Assembly (NCBI GenBank): GCA_028015205.1
Contig: JAPWFG010000020.1
Location: 682,001-746,000 of the forward strand
Direction of reading: 5' to 3'
Source of the DNA: Mytilisepta virgata
Taxonomy: Eukaryota > Mollusca > Bivalvia > Mytilida > Mytilidae
Length of the DNA stretch: 64,000 nt
Positions 46,801 through 54,692 of the stretch are shown in pieces (within the stretch, counting starts at the first letter, position 1; every line of letters starts with the position of its first letter). The notes under the pieces are model-generated. The model was not told the DNA's origin and made no database searches. It saw nothing but the letters and a program-made list of their open reading frames with translations. The position numbers and the translations under genes are program-made.

Positions 46801-48275
46801 GACATTAAATTTACATTTCTGTGATGTACAGCCTACAGGACCTTGGAGCTGGGGTGAGGTAAAGTATAAAAAACAAATGAGGGACTACATTAAATTTACA
46901 TTTCTGTGATGTACGGCCTACAGGACCATGGAACTGGGGTGAGGTAAAATATGAAGGTCATTGAAGGGTTTTCAATACATTTATATTTTTATAATGTACA
47001 GTTCATAGATCATTGGAGTTGGGATTAGGTAAAGTATAAAAGCTCAAGGAGAGACTACATACTGTCAACAGGATTTAGAGCTGGCATGAGGTGAAGAATA
47101 AAGGTCCACCTAACTTTGATGTTACAAAAAGAAATTTACCCATCACAATGTTCAATGATGAGATTTTCTATGATTTATCTCAGTTAAATTTGGTAAATCA
47201 TTTGCAGTTTGAAAAAAGAAATTCATCTGTTGGTTTGGTTTAACCAATTATAATTAATGCCATTTTTATATGACCACATATATTTGTGGTAGTATTATGG
47301 TATGAGCCTTTCTTTTGTTCTATAAAAACATATACTTATGATATTTTACCACAATGGGTCCCCATAAGAAAGACAGGTTGGGATTGATTTTTGGGGAATC
47401 TGGCCCGTCCCAGTTTTTTTCTGGGGGTCATTAAGGGTTTTTTGATAATTTTGGTGTAACTTTTTATACTGTTATCCTATTTTTATGATTTTTGGTTTAT
47501 AATGTTCCTTGATAAAAATAGAAAAACCTGTATGAGATATTGTTTTCACTTTCTCTTACCGTTTTAGAGGTATAAGGGGCCAAAAAAGGGACACGCCTTA
47601 ATCTTCGAAACTTTTTTATTTCTTATCCAATTGATGATTTTTTTTTAAATACAATTAAAGTTACTCAGGAATTTTTATGTTACTTTTGAGATAAAAGGGA
47701 TTAAAGGGGCCAAAGTAGCCATTTTGCAGGAGGTCTAAAAAAATTATTTTTCATCCAATTTTAACGGGGATTTTTTCTTTTATTTCACCCCGGTGAATGC
47801 TTTCATTAGTATGTCAACCATTTTTTCCTATCTTTTCTTTTATTGTTTCTGAGATACAAGAGGACAAAGTTAGCAATTTTGAATTTTTCATCCAATTTCA
47901 ATGGAGTTTTTTTTTCTTTTAATTCATCTTGATGAGTACTTTCAGAAGTATGTCAGCAATTTTTACAATTTTTTACAGTTCTTGACATACAGGGGTTAAA
48001 GGTGCCAAAAAAGCATGTTGCAGTTATGTCATGCTGCACTTAGTGAAGCCCTTTATTTTCCAATTAAACAACACCAATATTTAGTACCTGTATTATTGAA
48101 AAAATTAAATGATTGTAAATTGTTTTGTTTACAGACTACAGGTGTTATAAGAGAACAACATCATGATAAATGTGTAGAAGCCATGACAGGTGGTAAATTA
48201 ATGTTACAGCGTTGCGAACCTGGCAAAAAGTCACAGAAATGGGAAATAAATGAGATATTTACATGGAAAAGATGA
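22897..48275 (+). CDS. Polypeptide N-acetylgalactosaminyltransferase 7 (whole gene, 12 coding exons)
   Basis: Golgi type II membrane enzyme of family GT27 that transfers GalNAc from UDP-GalNAc to Ser/Thr of mucin-type substrates; GALNT7 prefers peptides already carrying GalNAc (family knowledge). Joining the twelve exons gives 1,848 nt, 615 residues plus stop, with every phase matching; human GALNT7 is about 657. Layout: cytoplasmic tail 1-8, membrane anchor about 9-30, stem with the GALNT7-specific [11 protein letters not shown], catalytic domain from CKYWHY with VFHNEG, metal-binding D261-A-H263, WGGEN (369-373) and CSRVGH (H397), then a ricin-B lectin from about 494 to 615 with QCWD, RCIK and KCVE repeats. 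Choice of GALNT7 over other GALNTs rests on the stem motif, CKYWHY and the DYFY-like EYFYTREP region. An acceptor (CATACATTTCAG) before 22,897 suggests a 5' UTR exon begins there; the promoter was not found. Introns carry many repeats, and intron 11 holds an 85-bp array copied from exon 11. Confidence 0.95.
22936..23076 (+). CDS. GALNT7 coding exon 1
   Basis: Begins at ATG 22,936 and ends at the donor AAA|GTAAGT in phase 0; 47 residues. It encodes a short basic tail (MRYYIKKK), a hydrophobic segment with [16 protein letters not shown], and a charged start of the stem: a classic Golgi signal anchor. No in-frame alternative ATG gives a better anchor. Confidence 0.9.
23560..23749 (+). CDS. GALNT7 coding exon 2 (stem)
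   Basis: The acceptor ATTTTACAG (ending 23,559) keeps phase 0; the donor CCAG|GTAGTA leaves phase 1. It contains [13 protein letters not shown], a stem motif I recognise from GALNT7 orthologues. A second TTTACAG ten bases downstream would break the frame, so the first acceptor is preferred. Confidence 0.88.
23767..24956. other. GALNT7 intron 2, left part
   Basis: Intron sequence. A short fold-back (CAGAGTGTCAGGATAG at 24,531 against CTATCCTGACTCTCTG at 24,619) marks a small repeat of uncertain family. Otherwise nothing is recognised. Confidence 0.5.
24957..25777. mobile_element. TA-flanked MITE in GALNT7 intron 2
   Basis: Left TACTGTGGATTCATT and right AATGAATCCACAGTA form the tips of imperfect inverted repeats about 44 bases long (both arms also carry TACCAATTTTCGTGG or its complement). 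TA on both sides fits a Tc1/mariner-type target duplication. The interior is non-coding. End fragments of the same family are at 28,803 and 54,615. Confidence 0.85.
26188..26326 (+). CDS. GALNT7 coding exon 3
   Basis: Acceptor ATTTACAG, donor GATGA|GTTAGT; enters in phase 1, leaves in phase 2. It encodes [20 protein letters not shown], matching the region just before the catalytic domain in GALNTs. Confidence 0.92.
27112..27278 (+). CDS. GALNT7 coding exon 4
   Basis: Acceptor TAATTTAG, donor AAAG|GTCAGT; phase 2 in, phase 1 out. It encodes [11 protein letters not shown], then [20 protein letters not shown] and [11 protein letters not shown]: the nucleotide-sugar binding start of the GT-A fold. 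Confidence 0.95.
28000..28207 (+). CDS. GALNT7 coding exon 5 (DXH motif)
   Basis: Acceptor TTTTTCAG, donor GATAG|GTACGT; phase 1 in, phase 2 out. It encodes [16 protein letters not shown] and [16 protein letters not shown], with the metal-binding Asp-Ala-His (residues 261-263). Confidence 0.96.
28803..28900 (+). mobile_element. End fragment of the CTGTGGATTCATT MITE
   Basis: TACTATAGATTCATT followed by GGGGGTACCAAATTGG, then TTTAAATATTCAACA, matches the left part of the 24,957-25,777 element. The matching right end is missing. Confidence 0.55.
29061..29234 (+). CDS. GALNT7 coding exon 6
   Basis: Acceptor TATTGTAG, donor TATAA|GTAAGT; phase 2 in and out. It encodes [20 protein letters not shown], then [13 protein letters not shown]: the CPxIDxI-like segment of GALNTs, here AVPTIDGI. 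Confidence 0.93.
29421..31334 (+). mobile_element. AGCTCACC-family element in GALNT7 intron 6
   Basis: It starts TTTTAGCTCACAAGG, then ATGTGAGATTTTGCCATCAC and CGTCGTCCG. The body is repeated diverged modules (CTTCTCCTCTGAAA, AAACTTGACAGGAAGCATCT, GCAATGGTCCTTAGATGG, CAAGATGGCC). It ends CCAGGTGAGCGATACA, the palindrome GGCTCTTGAGAGCC and TTTAGTT. The longish open frames across it are not genes. Full-length copy, about 1.9 kb, in the sense direction of the gene. Confidence 0.85.
31340..33120 (-). mobile_element. 5'-truncated non-LTR retrotransposon, antisense in GALNT7 intron 6
   Basis: On the minus strand the element runs from reverse-transcriptase fragments at about 33,100 (GVFQGDNLS near 32,940, the YADD catalytic motif at 32,834-32,823) into the intact C-terminal frame ending at 31,575, then a short 3' UTR. 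The reverse-transcriptase part is damaged: there are frame changes near 32,925 and 33,050 and in-frame stops near 32,990 and at 32,750-32,748. The N-terminal endonuclease is missing. It is a dead copy. Confidence 0.85.
31575..32717 (-). pseudogene. LINE ORF2 C-terminal region (380 codons open)
   Basis: Open from ATG 32,717 to the stop at 31,575, but the ATG is internal: the homologous frame continues upstream to a stop at 32,750-32,748 and beyond it to YADD. It contains [16 protein letters not shown] (the post-RT YLG motif), [14 protein letters not shown], and a zinc-knuckle-like [19 protein letters not shown]. This is the thumb and C-terminal part of a non-LTR retrotransposon protein, not a host gene, and cannot be active alone. 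Confidence 0.85.
33373..33490 (+). CDS. GALNT7 coding exon 7 (WGGEN motif)
   Basis: Acceptor TTTTTTTACAG, donor TTTAAG|GTTGGA; phase 2 in, phase 0 out. It encodes [20 protein letters not shown] and [16 protein letters not shown] and WGGEN belong to the Gal/GalNAc-transferase motif; Glu372 and Asn373 are the conserved pair. Confidence 0.96.
33683..34845 (+). mobile_element. AGCTCACC-family element in GALNT7 intron 7
   Basis: Degenerate start (TTTTTAGGTCAGGTGAGG) then CATCCGTCGTCGTC. It has four or five ~150-bp modules with TGGTCCTCTACTAATTTTGA and AAATCCAAGATGGCC, and ends GGGTGAGAGATACAGG, a palindrome GCTCTTGAGAAC (imperfect) and CTGGTT. Confidence 0.75.
35254..35373 (+). CDS. GALNT7 coding exon 8 (VGH)
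   Basis: Acceptor AAATTACAG, donor CAACTG|GTATGT; phase 0 both ends. It encodes [20 protein letters not shown]; His397 is the third metal ligand of GALNTs. Confidence 0.95.
35908..36129 (+). CDS. GALNT7 coding exon 9
   Basis: Acceptor TTTTTCTTAAG, donor GGAGAG|GTAAGA; phase 0 both ends. It encodes [39 protein letters not shown] and [13 protein letters not shown]: the end of the catalytic domain and linker to the lectin. The NCK-FKWFMEN segment matches GALNT7 closely. Confidence 0.95.
36130..36901. other. GALNT7 intron 9, unassigned part
   Basis: Intron sequence with no recognised repeat or exon. Confidence 0.45.
36902..37110 (-). mobile_element. tRNA-derived SINE, minus strand
   Basis: On the minus strand a tRNA-like head begins CTGCCTTGGTGGTCTTGTGG with an A-box-like TGGTCTTGTGGTAGCATGC, then a B box GGCTCGATCC (37,057-37,048). 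The 3' part ends near AGTGTGGAAGGTCG-type and CTTCCTGGGGACC sequences. This is a different family from the 22.3-kb SINE. It abuts a fragment of the AGCTCACC family on its head side. Confidence 0.75.
37111..37694 (+). mobile_element. 3' part of an AGCTCACC-family element, GALNT7 intron 9
   Basis: Family modules (CTTCTTGTCTGAAACCACTT, GGCAGCAATGGTC, CAAGATGG) followed by the 3' end: CCAGGTGAGCATTTCAGG, CTCCTTGAAGC, TTCTAGTT. The 5' end is missing; the neighbouring SINE may have inserted into the element. Confidence 0.75.
37863..37964 (+). CDS. GALNT7 coding exon 10 (lectin alpha repeat)
   Basis: Acceptor TATTTTAG, donor AACCAG|GTAAAA; phase 0 both ends. It encodes [20 protein letters not shown] and [11 protein letters not shown]: first ricin-B repeat with CWD in place of the CLD motif and a GGNQ end. 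Confidence 0.92.
37965..40018. other. GALNT7 intron 10, left part
   Basis: Two kilobases of AT-rich intron with no recognised exon or transposon. Confidence 0.45.
40019..40780 (+). mobile_element. GTCCCCC-family element in GALNT7 intron 10
   Basis: Starts TTTGTCCCCCACTAC, then TAATGGTCTGTATCCGTG and three modules with CACCGCCATTTGGATTC and GACGCAACTCTTCTGAGACC. Ends GGCGGGGGACATATG, the perfect palindrome GCTACATGTAGC and AATCTTGTTTATA. Same family as 15,980-16,610. Confidence 0.82.
40781..41561. other. GALNT7 intron 10, right part
   Basis: AT-rich intron leading to the exon 11 acceptor (TTTTTTTCTACATAG); nothing else recognised. Confidence 0.5.
41562..41687 (+). CDS. GALNT7 coding exon 11 (lectin beta repeat), founder of the tandem array
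   Basis: Acceptor CTACATAG, donor GATGAG|GTAAAG; phase 0 both ends, 42 codons. It encodes [20 protein letters not shown], then [20 protein letters not shown] and DE. It carries the second ricin-B repeat, CIK replacing CLD and WSW in the QxW position. Its last 79 bases (41,609-41,687) plus six intron bases are the first unit of the 85-bp array that fills the following intron, so the position of the true donor is ambiguous only in the sense that about 62 near-copies follow it. Confidence 0.93.
41609..46946 (+). repeat. 85-bp tandem array derived from exon 11 and its splice donor (~63 units)
   Basis: The unit starts at TATAAA and ends at GAGGTAAAG; TATAAA occurs at 41,609 in the exon and 41,694 in the intron, exactly 85 bp apart, and the spacing continues to about 46,946. 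Most units are 85 bp; a few are 82-84 from loss of an A or of GGAC/CAT. Units align to exon 11 over their full length: read in the exon frame, a typical unit gives IKNK, a stop, then [20 protein letters not shown] and E, against [17 protein letters not shown] in the exon. Units differ by a few substitutions (CCATGG/CCTTGG, TACAG/TTCAG/TACATC, GGGTGAG/GAGTGAG). An 11-unit block (935 bp) is duplicated inside. Not a CRISPR array: there are no unique spacers. Confidence 0.97.
46947..47105 (+). repeat. Degenerate distal units of the exon-11 array
   Basis: Two or three heavily diverged units: TAATGTACAGTTCATAGATC, TTGGAGTTGGGATTAGGTAA, then TATAAAAGCTCAAGGAGAGA, and GAGCTGGCATGAGGTGAAG. The third phrase is closer to exon 11 (TATAAAGGCTCAAGGAGGAA) than to the bulk array, so these may be early copies. 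Confidence 0.75.
47340..48010 (+). repeat. Diverged tandem modules in GALNT7 intron 11
   Basis: After ATGGGTCCCCATAAGAAAGA come four modules of about 120-150 bp, each with a GAGATACAAG / TTAAAGGGGCCAAA phrase and TTTTTCATCCAATTTCAATG. It probably belongs to another interspersed repeat family. Non-coding. Confidence 0.55.
48135..48275 (+). CDS. GALNT7 coding exon 12 (lectin gamma repeat, stop)
   Basis: Acceptor TTTGTTTACAG, phase 0, ends at TGA 48,273-48,275. It encodes [40 protein letters not shown] and IFTWKR. CVE and QKW are the third ricin-B repeat; the QKWE-N ending matches GALNT7. Confidence 0.95.
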   Translation, partial: TTGVIREQHHDKCVEAMTGGKLMLQRCEPGKKSQKWEINEIFTWKR

Positions 48276-48997
48276 TCCAATAATCATTAGTCATAGGAAA
48301 AATCTAGTCTCGGCTCATATAAAGCTCTGTTATTTATAAAACTATGGAAATTTTAATACTTGAATCATTGATTATAGAAAACCAGTTTTTAAAAAAAAAA
48401 CACTGAAAAAACAAAGCATTTACTATAAAAAAAATTACAACTATTTGATATTAATTAATCATGTTTTTGGTGTATTTTATGATCAGTATTCAACTATAGT
48501 TATTATTCTGTGATTTTAATTTATTAAGACTATTTAGATGTATTTTGATCTCACAAAGAAATGCATTCTAATAAGATATTTTTATTGTTATATATCAACT
48601 ATGCAATGCAATGCACATTATCTAGTAAATGTTTTTCTTTTATGTCAAATCACTAGGAAAAATTTAAAAATTTCAAGATACTTAATACACCTTTATGGAT
48701 ACATTTCATTTTAATATTTCTGAAATTCTGTGCCATAACATTTTACAGTGGATATATTAAGGTCACACTGCTGACATTCTGTTTTGTATATTAAGGTAGA
48801 TTTTTGTGAATATTTGCATGCAACTATAAAATACAAAATTGCAATTTAATATAATATTTCTCATCAAGTTAATGTAAAATTAATAACAATTGTCATTTCT
48901 CAGAAGAACCTATACCTAAAATTTTCTAGAAAAAAAAATGTGTTACTGGTACCAAAATTTCTTTTTGATACTAAATACAAATAGGTCCAAGAATTGA
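48276..48997 (+). other. Probable GALNT7 3' UTR and flank
   Basis: AT-rich sequence after the stop codon; no canonical AATAAA noticed before the following repeat. The transcript end is not determined. Confidence 0.4.
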
Positions 48998-51327
48998 TTT
49001 TTAGCTCACCTGGCCAAAGGCCATGTGAGGTTTTGCCATCACTTTTCGTCCGTCGTCCGTCCGTCCGTCCGTCCGTCGTAAACTTTTCATTCAAACATCT
49101 TCTCCTCAGAAACCATTTGGCCAATTCCAACCAAACTTTGCATGAGTGGTGTATGGAAGGTCCTCAACAAAGTTTCCTCATTTAGTTCTGATTGGTCAAG
49201 AAACATGGCCACCAGAGGCAATTCTTGTTTCTGATTGGCTGATTTTCAAAAATCTTCTCCTCTGAAACGGCTGGGCAGATTGGATCGAGGCTTCATAGGA
49301 ATGATATATGACATGTCCTCCACAAACGATCCTCATTTTATATTGATCCGATGAAAAACATGGCCACTGTTGCTAAAAATAGAACATAGGTGTAAATTGC
49401 TGTTTTTTGCTTATAACTCAAAAACCGTTACAGATATCGAAAATCTGACATGGGGTAAAATTGATCAGCATGACAAGATCTACCTACCCTGAGATTTTCA
49501 AGGAAATTCCAAAACCCATTTAGGAGTTATTGCCCTTTTTTCATCAAATTTTCAAAATTGTAACATTTTTTTGTCATTTATCTCCAAAACTATTTGAGAT
49601 AGAAGTGAAATGTAAATTTGAAAAATGTTTCCCATGTTGAGATCTACCTACTCTGAAATTTTAAAGGAAATCACAAAACCCATTTAGGAGTTGTTGCTCT
49701 TTTTTTGTCAAATTTTCAAAATTTTTTCATTCAAAAATCTTCTCCTCTGAAACCGCTGGGCCGATTGGTTTGAAACTTAATAGGAATGATCTATGACATG
49801 TCCTCCACAAACGATCCTCATTTTATATTGATCCGATGAAAAACATGGCCACTGTTGCTAAAAATAGAACATAGGGGGTAAATTGCTGTTTTTTGCTAAT
49901 AACTCAAAAACCGTTACAGATATCGAAAATCTGACAGGGATAAAATTGATCAGCATGACGAGATCTACCTACCCTGAAATTTTGAAGGAAATTCCAAAAC
50001 CAATTTAGGAGTTATTGCCCTTTTTTCGTCAAATTTTCAAAATTTTAACATTCAAAAATCTTCTCCGCTGAAACCGCTGGGCCGATTGGTTTGAAACTTA
50101 ATAGGAATGATCTATGACATGTCCTCTACAAAAGATCCTCAATTTATTTTGATCTGACGTAAAACATGGCTGTCGTAGCTAAAAATAAAATATAGGGGTG
50201 GATGTGTTGTTTTTGGCTTATAACTTAAAAACCGTTACAGATATCGGAAATCCGACATGGGTTAAAATTGATCAGCATGAAGAGATCTACCTACCCTGAA
50301 ATTTTGAAGGAAATTCCACAACCCGTTTAGGAGTTATTGCCCTTTTTTCATCAATTTTCAAAATTTTAACATCTTTCGTCATTTATTTCCAAAACTATTT
50401 GAGATAGAAGTGAAATGTAAATTTTAAAAATGTTTCCCATGTTGAGATCTACCTACCCTGAAATTTTAAAGGAAATCCCAAAACCCATTTAGGAGTTGTT
50501 GCCCTTTTTTTGTCAAATTTTCAAAATTTTTTCATTAAAAAATCTTCTCCTCTGGGCCGATTGGTTTGAAACTTAATAGGAATGATCTATGACATGTCCT
50601 CTACAAACGATCCTCAATTTATTTTGATCTGACATAAAACATGGCTGTGGTAGCTAAAAATAGAATAAAGGGGTGCATGTGTTGTTTTTGGCTTATAACT
50701 TAAGAACCGTTTCAGATATCAAAAATCTGATGGGGTAAAATTGATCAGCATGATAAGATCTACCTAACATGAAATTTTGAAGGAAATCCCAAAACCCATT
50801 TAGGAGTTATTGCCCTTTTTTCGTCAAATTTTCAAAATTTAACATTTTTCGTCATTTATCTCCAAAACTATTTGAGATAGAAGTGAAATGTAAATTTGAA
50901 AAATGTTTGCCATGTTGAGATCTACATACCCTGAAATTTTAAAGGAAATCCCAAAACCCATTTAGGAGTTATTGCCCTTTTTTTGTCAAATTGTCTAAAT
51001 TTTAACATTTTTGCATTTATCTCCAAAACTATTTGAGATAGAAGTGAAATTCTATTTAGGAGTTATTGGTTTGTGTAGTTTGAGGTCGGGTTCTGTTACA
51101 TTTATTTAAGGTTCATCCTTATTCCTGGTCAATTTTATCAACTTCCTGCCAGGACTACCACCATCAGGGAACATATTTTAACATTAAACCTTATGAAAAA
51201 TAAATCTCAACAAATTTTGCCTGGACAATTGAACCAATTGCAACAAACTTGGTCAAATAGTTGATTAATTGTCCAATGAAAACCAGACTCCAGGTGAGCG
51301 ATACAGGCTCTGGTGAGCCTCTTGTTG
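48998..51327 (+). mobile_element. AGCTCACC-family element, largest copy
   Basis: Complete ends: TTTTAGCTCACCTGGCC at the start with (GTCC)n in the CCGTCGTCCGTCC tract; CCAGGTGAGCGATACAGG, CTCTGGTGAGCC, TCTTGTT at the end. The inside has repeated modules of about 320-480 bp (CTGGGCCGATTGGTTTGAAA, ATGACATGTCCTCCACAAAC, TTTAGGAGTTATTGCCCTTT). Non-coding, about 2.3 kb. Confidence 0.87.
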
Positions 51328-52340
51328 CTATGCAGATAATTAAGGTTATTTACTATATATATATCCATTGTATTTAAACAATACAGTTACACAATGATGC
51401 CATTAAGTTGTTACACTTAGTTGGCTTTGGTGCTTGTTTTCATACTACATATAGTAATTAATTTAATATATTAAAAAATATATAATCCAGTGACGCCTTT
51501 AAATAAAATCTATCAATGAAATTTTCATGGAAATCCTTTTTTATCAAAATTTGACCTTTTTTAACAAGTCACAATTTAAAGTAAAAAAATAGACTTTTTG
51601 TAGTGATATTGATCTGCATTTATATTCGCCAAAAACTCAAAACACCATTTTTCAACAGGTATTAAAGTGACATCTTTTTTAATAACAATTTAAAGTCCTC
51701 AATGCTCTAGTTTCATGCTAAATTTTATAAAATTCTGATGCTTTAGGTCTTAGACTTAACTTAAAAAATATTTGAGTGTATGTTATGAATTTCTGCTTCA
51801 TATCTGTTACACTTATTGATTTGAATAGGGAATTGTATTTGCATTTCATTTGAAAAAAAATTAATTAGTTGTATTCAATCTTTTATTCAGATGTTTCATT
51901 GTGTACAAATGTAATGTCAATTGTGCCTTGAAGGGCACCTCTATATAGCATGTCACGATAAAAAAGGGAACTGTAAAAAGTCCCTTTCAGGTACCATTCT
52001 TATAAAATTAACCTGTGTATAATTGGCACATTTTTCTTATTCCTCAGGTGCCCTTTGTACACAGGTTTGACTGTATATAAGGACATTTGATTTTGATGGT
52101 TTTGTTTTCTTTTTCAATTTTAAGGGGTTATTTTTACATCTGTAATCACCTCCCATCAGTATTAAAGGAATATTGATTAATTTTAAAGTCCAATCTCTAG
52201 TGTCTAAAATAAAGAAGACTCATGCTGTCCAATGATAAAAATGATATTATAAAATAATATTTATCAATAAATACATGAAATTATCAAACAGAAGACTAAG
52301 GTTATTTTTATTGAACTAGAAAATGAATAAACATTAACTT
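51328..52340. other. Intergenic, nothing recognised
   Basis: AT-rich stretch between two mobile elements without coding or repeat signal. Confidence 0.45.
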
Positions 52341-53786
52341 TTTATATCCCCTGCTTAGCGAAGTGAGGGATCCATTCTTCCATATGTCCGTCTGTCTGCA
52401 CATATTCACTGCTACAACTTGTACACCAGTGAACGAATTTCATTGATATCACAGAATCTTCAGTACAAAGTGGCATTGTTCAACATTTATTTTATTTTTG
52501 ATCAGAATGATTTTTGTGGTTTTCAGGGTTCATACGCATTTTTTACCACAAAATTCAAGGACATTTCAAGGACTTTAAAGGACCAATTTCCAAATTTTCA
52601 AGGACCAGAAATCAACTGATATGGACAACTTAAATCCATATGGTTATGACCTGTATGTAATACATCCGAGAATTTACATTTCCCAGGCATGTCATCAACG
52701 TTCTTTCGAACTACTTTCAATTTTCGTTTGCTCGTTGTAACTAAAATTCATCGGCAAAATACATTTAATCAAGTAAATGAAAGATGTTTTATTAGTTAAA
52801 GTTAACTTAAGTTACCAAAAAATCAATCTGGATCGTTTAATTACTAAAATCCTTATGCAAAGTCAGATTTATTTCTTGACCGCATCACAGAAATTACTAC
52901 GCACCGGTTTCACTAGAAAAGTAGCTATTTTTAGAAAAGGGAAAAAACGCGAAAATTATATAAAGTTTTGACAAAAATACCGATAAACGCGAAACCGAGT
53001 GATCTTAAAACGAATTAAAAACACTTTTATGACAGAAAAGTTACCCAATTTTTTTGATTCTTCAAAAACACAGTTTTTCAAGGAGTTTCAAGGACCTCCT
53101 TTGAATTTCAAGTCCTTTCAAGGCCTTAATTTCCAATTTTCAATTTCAAGTACTTTCCAGGTTTTCAAGCACCCGTGCGAACCCTGGGTTTTCCACAAAC
53201 AAAAATGGACTTTGCCATTTCTTCACAATATAGTAATGTAAGGGGTAGGCATTCCCGGTCTGCAAATCCTTCTAAACCAGAAAAGGGATTTCTGTGAAAC
53301 TTTCAGAGAATCTTCAGTGTAGATTGCCATTGTGTACCACTTATTTTATTTTTGATCAGAATGATTTTGAAATTTTCCACAGACAAACATGGACTGTGCC
53401 ATTTCTTCATGTAATTTAAGGAGGGTAGGCCCCATCTGCAACTCCTCCTAAACCAGCAAATTGATTTCTGTAAAACTCTCAGGGAATTTTCAGTGTACAT
53501 TGCCATTGTGCACCACATATATTATTTTTGAACAGAATGATTTTTGGGGTTTTCCACGGACAAACATGGACTTTGCTGTCTCTATAATATGGTAATGTAA
53601 GTGGCTAAGGCATGCCCCATCCGCAACTCCTCCTAAACCATTGAATGGATTTCTGTGAAACATTTAAGGAATTTCATTGGCATGGTGTACCTTCTATTTT
53701 GTTTTTTTTATTTTTGGGGTTCCCCATAGACAAACATGGACTTAAACATATCTTTATATTATTATAGCCATAGCAGGGGATATAAA
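52341..53786. mobile_element. Element with TTTATATCCCCTGC inverted ends, interrupted by a MITE
   Basis: TTTATATCCCCTGC at 52,341-52,354 is mirrored exactly by GCAGGGGATATAAA at 53,773-53,786. The inside has three or four modules of about 180 bp containing GATTTTTGGGGTTTTCCAC, GACAAACATGGACTTTGC and CAACTCCTCCTAAACCA. One module is split by the nested element at 52,524-53,186. Non-coding. Confidence 0.85.
52524..53186. mobile_element. Nested CAGGGTTC-ended MITE
   Basis: Left CAGGGTTCATACGC and right ACCCGTGCGAACCCTG are inverted ends, flanked by a direct GGTTTT duplication (52,518-52,523 and 53,187-53,192). The body is rich in TTCAAGGAC / CAAGGACCT phrases near both ends. It splits a host module whose uninterrupted versions read GGTTTTCCACGGACAAAC. 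The open frame at 52,777-52,971 shows no family motif. Confidence 0.85.
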
Positions 53787-54450
53787 TTTGTGAGCTTTGT
53801 TCACAGTACTTTATGTTTCATATTTAAGGCTAGGGTCATTAGTAAACAGTATTATATTCATCCATTTTCACATTCCGTAAAAATTAATCTCAGAGATACT
53901 TTATTAACACAATACACTGTGTATAGTTAACATTCAATATAAGTACATGTATACTGACATCAATTTTCATGGATTAGGTTAAAAAACAAATTTCTTGATT
54001 TCAAATTTTTTAAAAGAAAATTGAACTGGGCTAGTTATAATTGGTGAAAGTGTTTTTAAAAATGAATGTTAAATAAACATGCAGTGCAATCAACGATATT
54101 GTTATTCAAAGATTTAATTTTAATGTTAAGTACATTTAATAACCATTAGGGGCTTTTTCAAAACAAAAGGTTGTAAGAATGATTTTGGCTACCCAAGCTA
54201 AAAACACAACCAAAGAAATTACCTATTAACTTATTTAACTATACAAATTAATTATTAAAACCTTATAAATATTGTGTAATATCTCACCTTAAATGAACAC
54301 TCTACTACAAAATTGATACTGGAACACTAAACTATTTGAACTATTTTTTTTTTGGTTACAATAATTTATATAACCCCAAATATCTTCCTATAGAATACTA
54401 AAATCATTCTTTCCTGTCAACATTGTTATTCATACATGTACTCACTTATA

Positions 54451-54531
54451 GCCTCCACCAATAAAAACTGGTCGCCTCAAAATACCCAAATGGACTGAAA
54501 ACGGTGTAAAACCCCAACTAAACAAACTTGT
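54451..54531 (+). mobile_element. 3' half of the 22.3-kb SINE family
   Basis: CCTCCACCAATAAAAACTGG, then AAAATACCCAAATGGACTGA and GTAAAACCCCAACTAAACAA, match the core and tail of the SINE at 22,273-22,515; the tRNA head is missing. Confidence 0.8.
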
Positions 54532-54614
54532 CCATTTGATATATATCTACTAAAGAACAAACGATGATATTGCATTTTTGGAAAGGACCTTGATTTTTTT
54601 CTATTCCCTTTTGG

Positions 54615-54692
54615 GGTTTTAAATTTGTGGATTGCTTTGTGCACGAATCCATGAAAATGTGTGTACCACGAATAATAAGTGTTTCACAGTAT
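54615..54692 (-). mobile_element. End fragment of the CTGTGGATTCATT MITE
   Basis: CACGAATCCATGAAAATG, TGTACCACGAATAA and TTTCACAGTA resemble a rearranged terminal part of the MITE at 24,957-25,777. Confidence 0.4.

Noticed and set aside
41609..46946. CRISPR-like regular repeat array
   Set aside because: Units are contiguous with no unique spacers, the setting is an animal intron, and the unit derives from the neighbouring exon.
49000..49185. Open frames across the GTCC tract
   Set aside because: They read a simple-sequence tract inside a repeat element and recur wherever that tract occurs.
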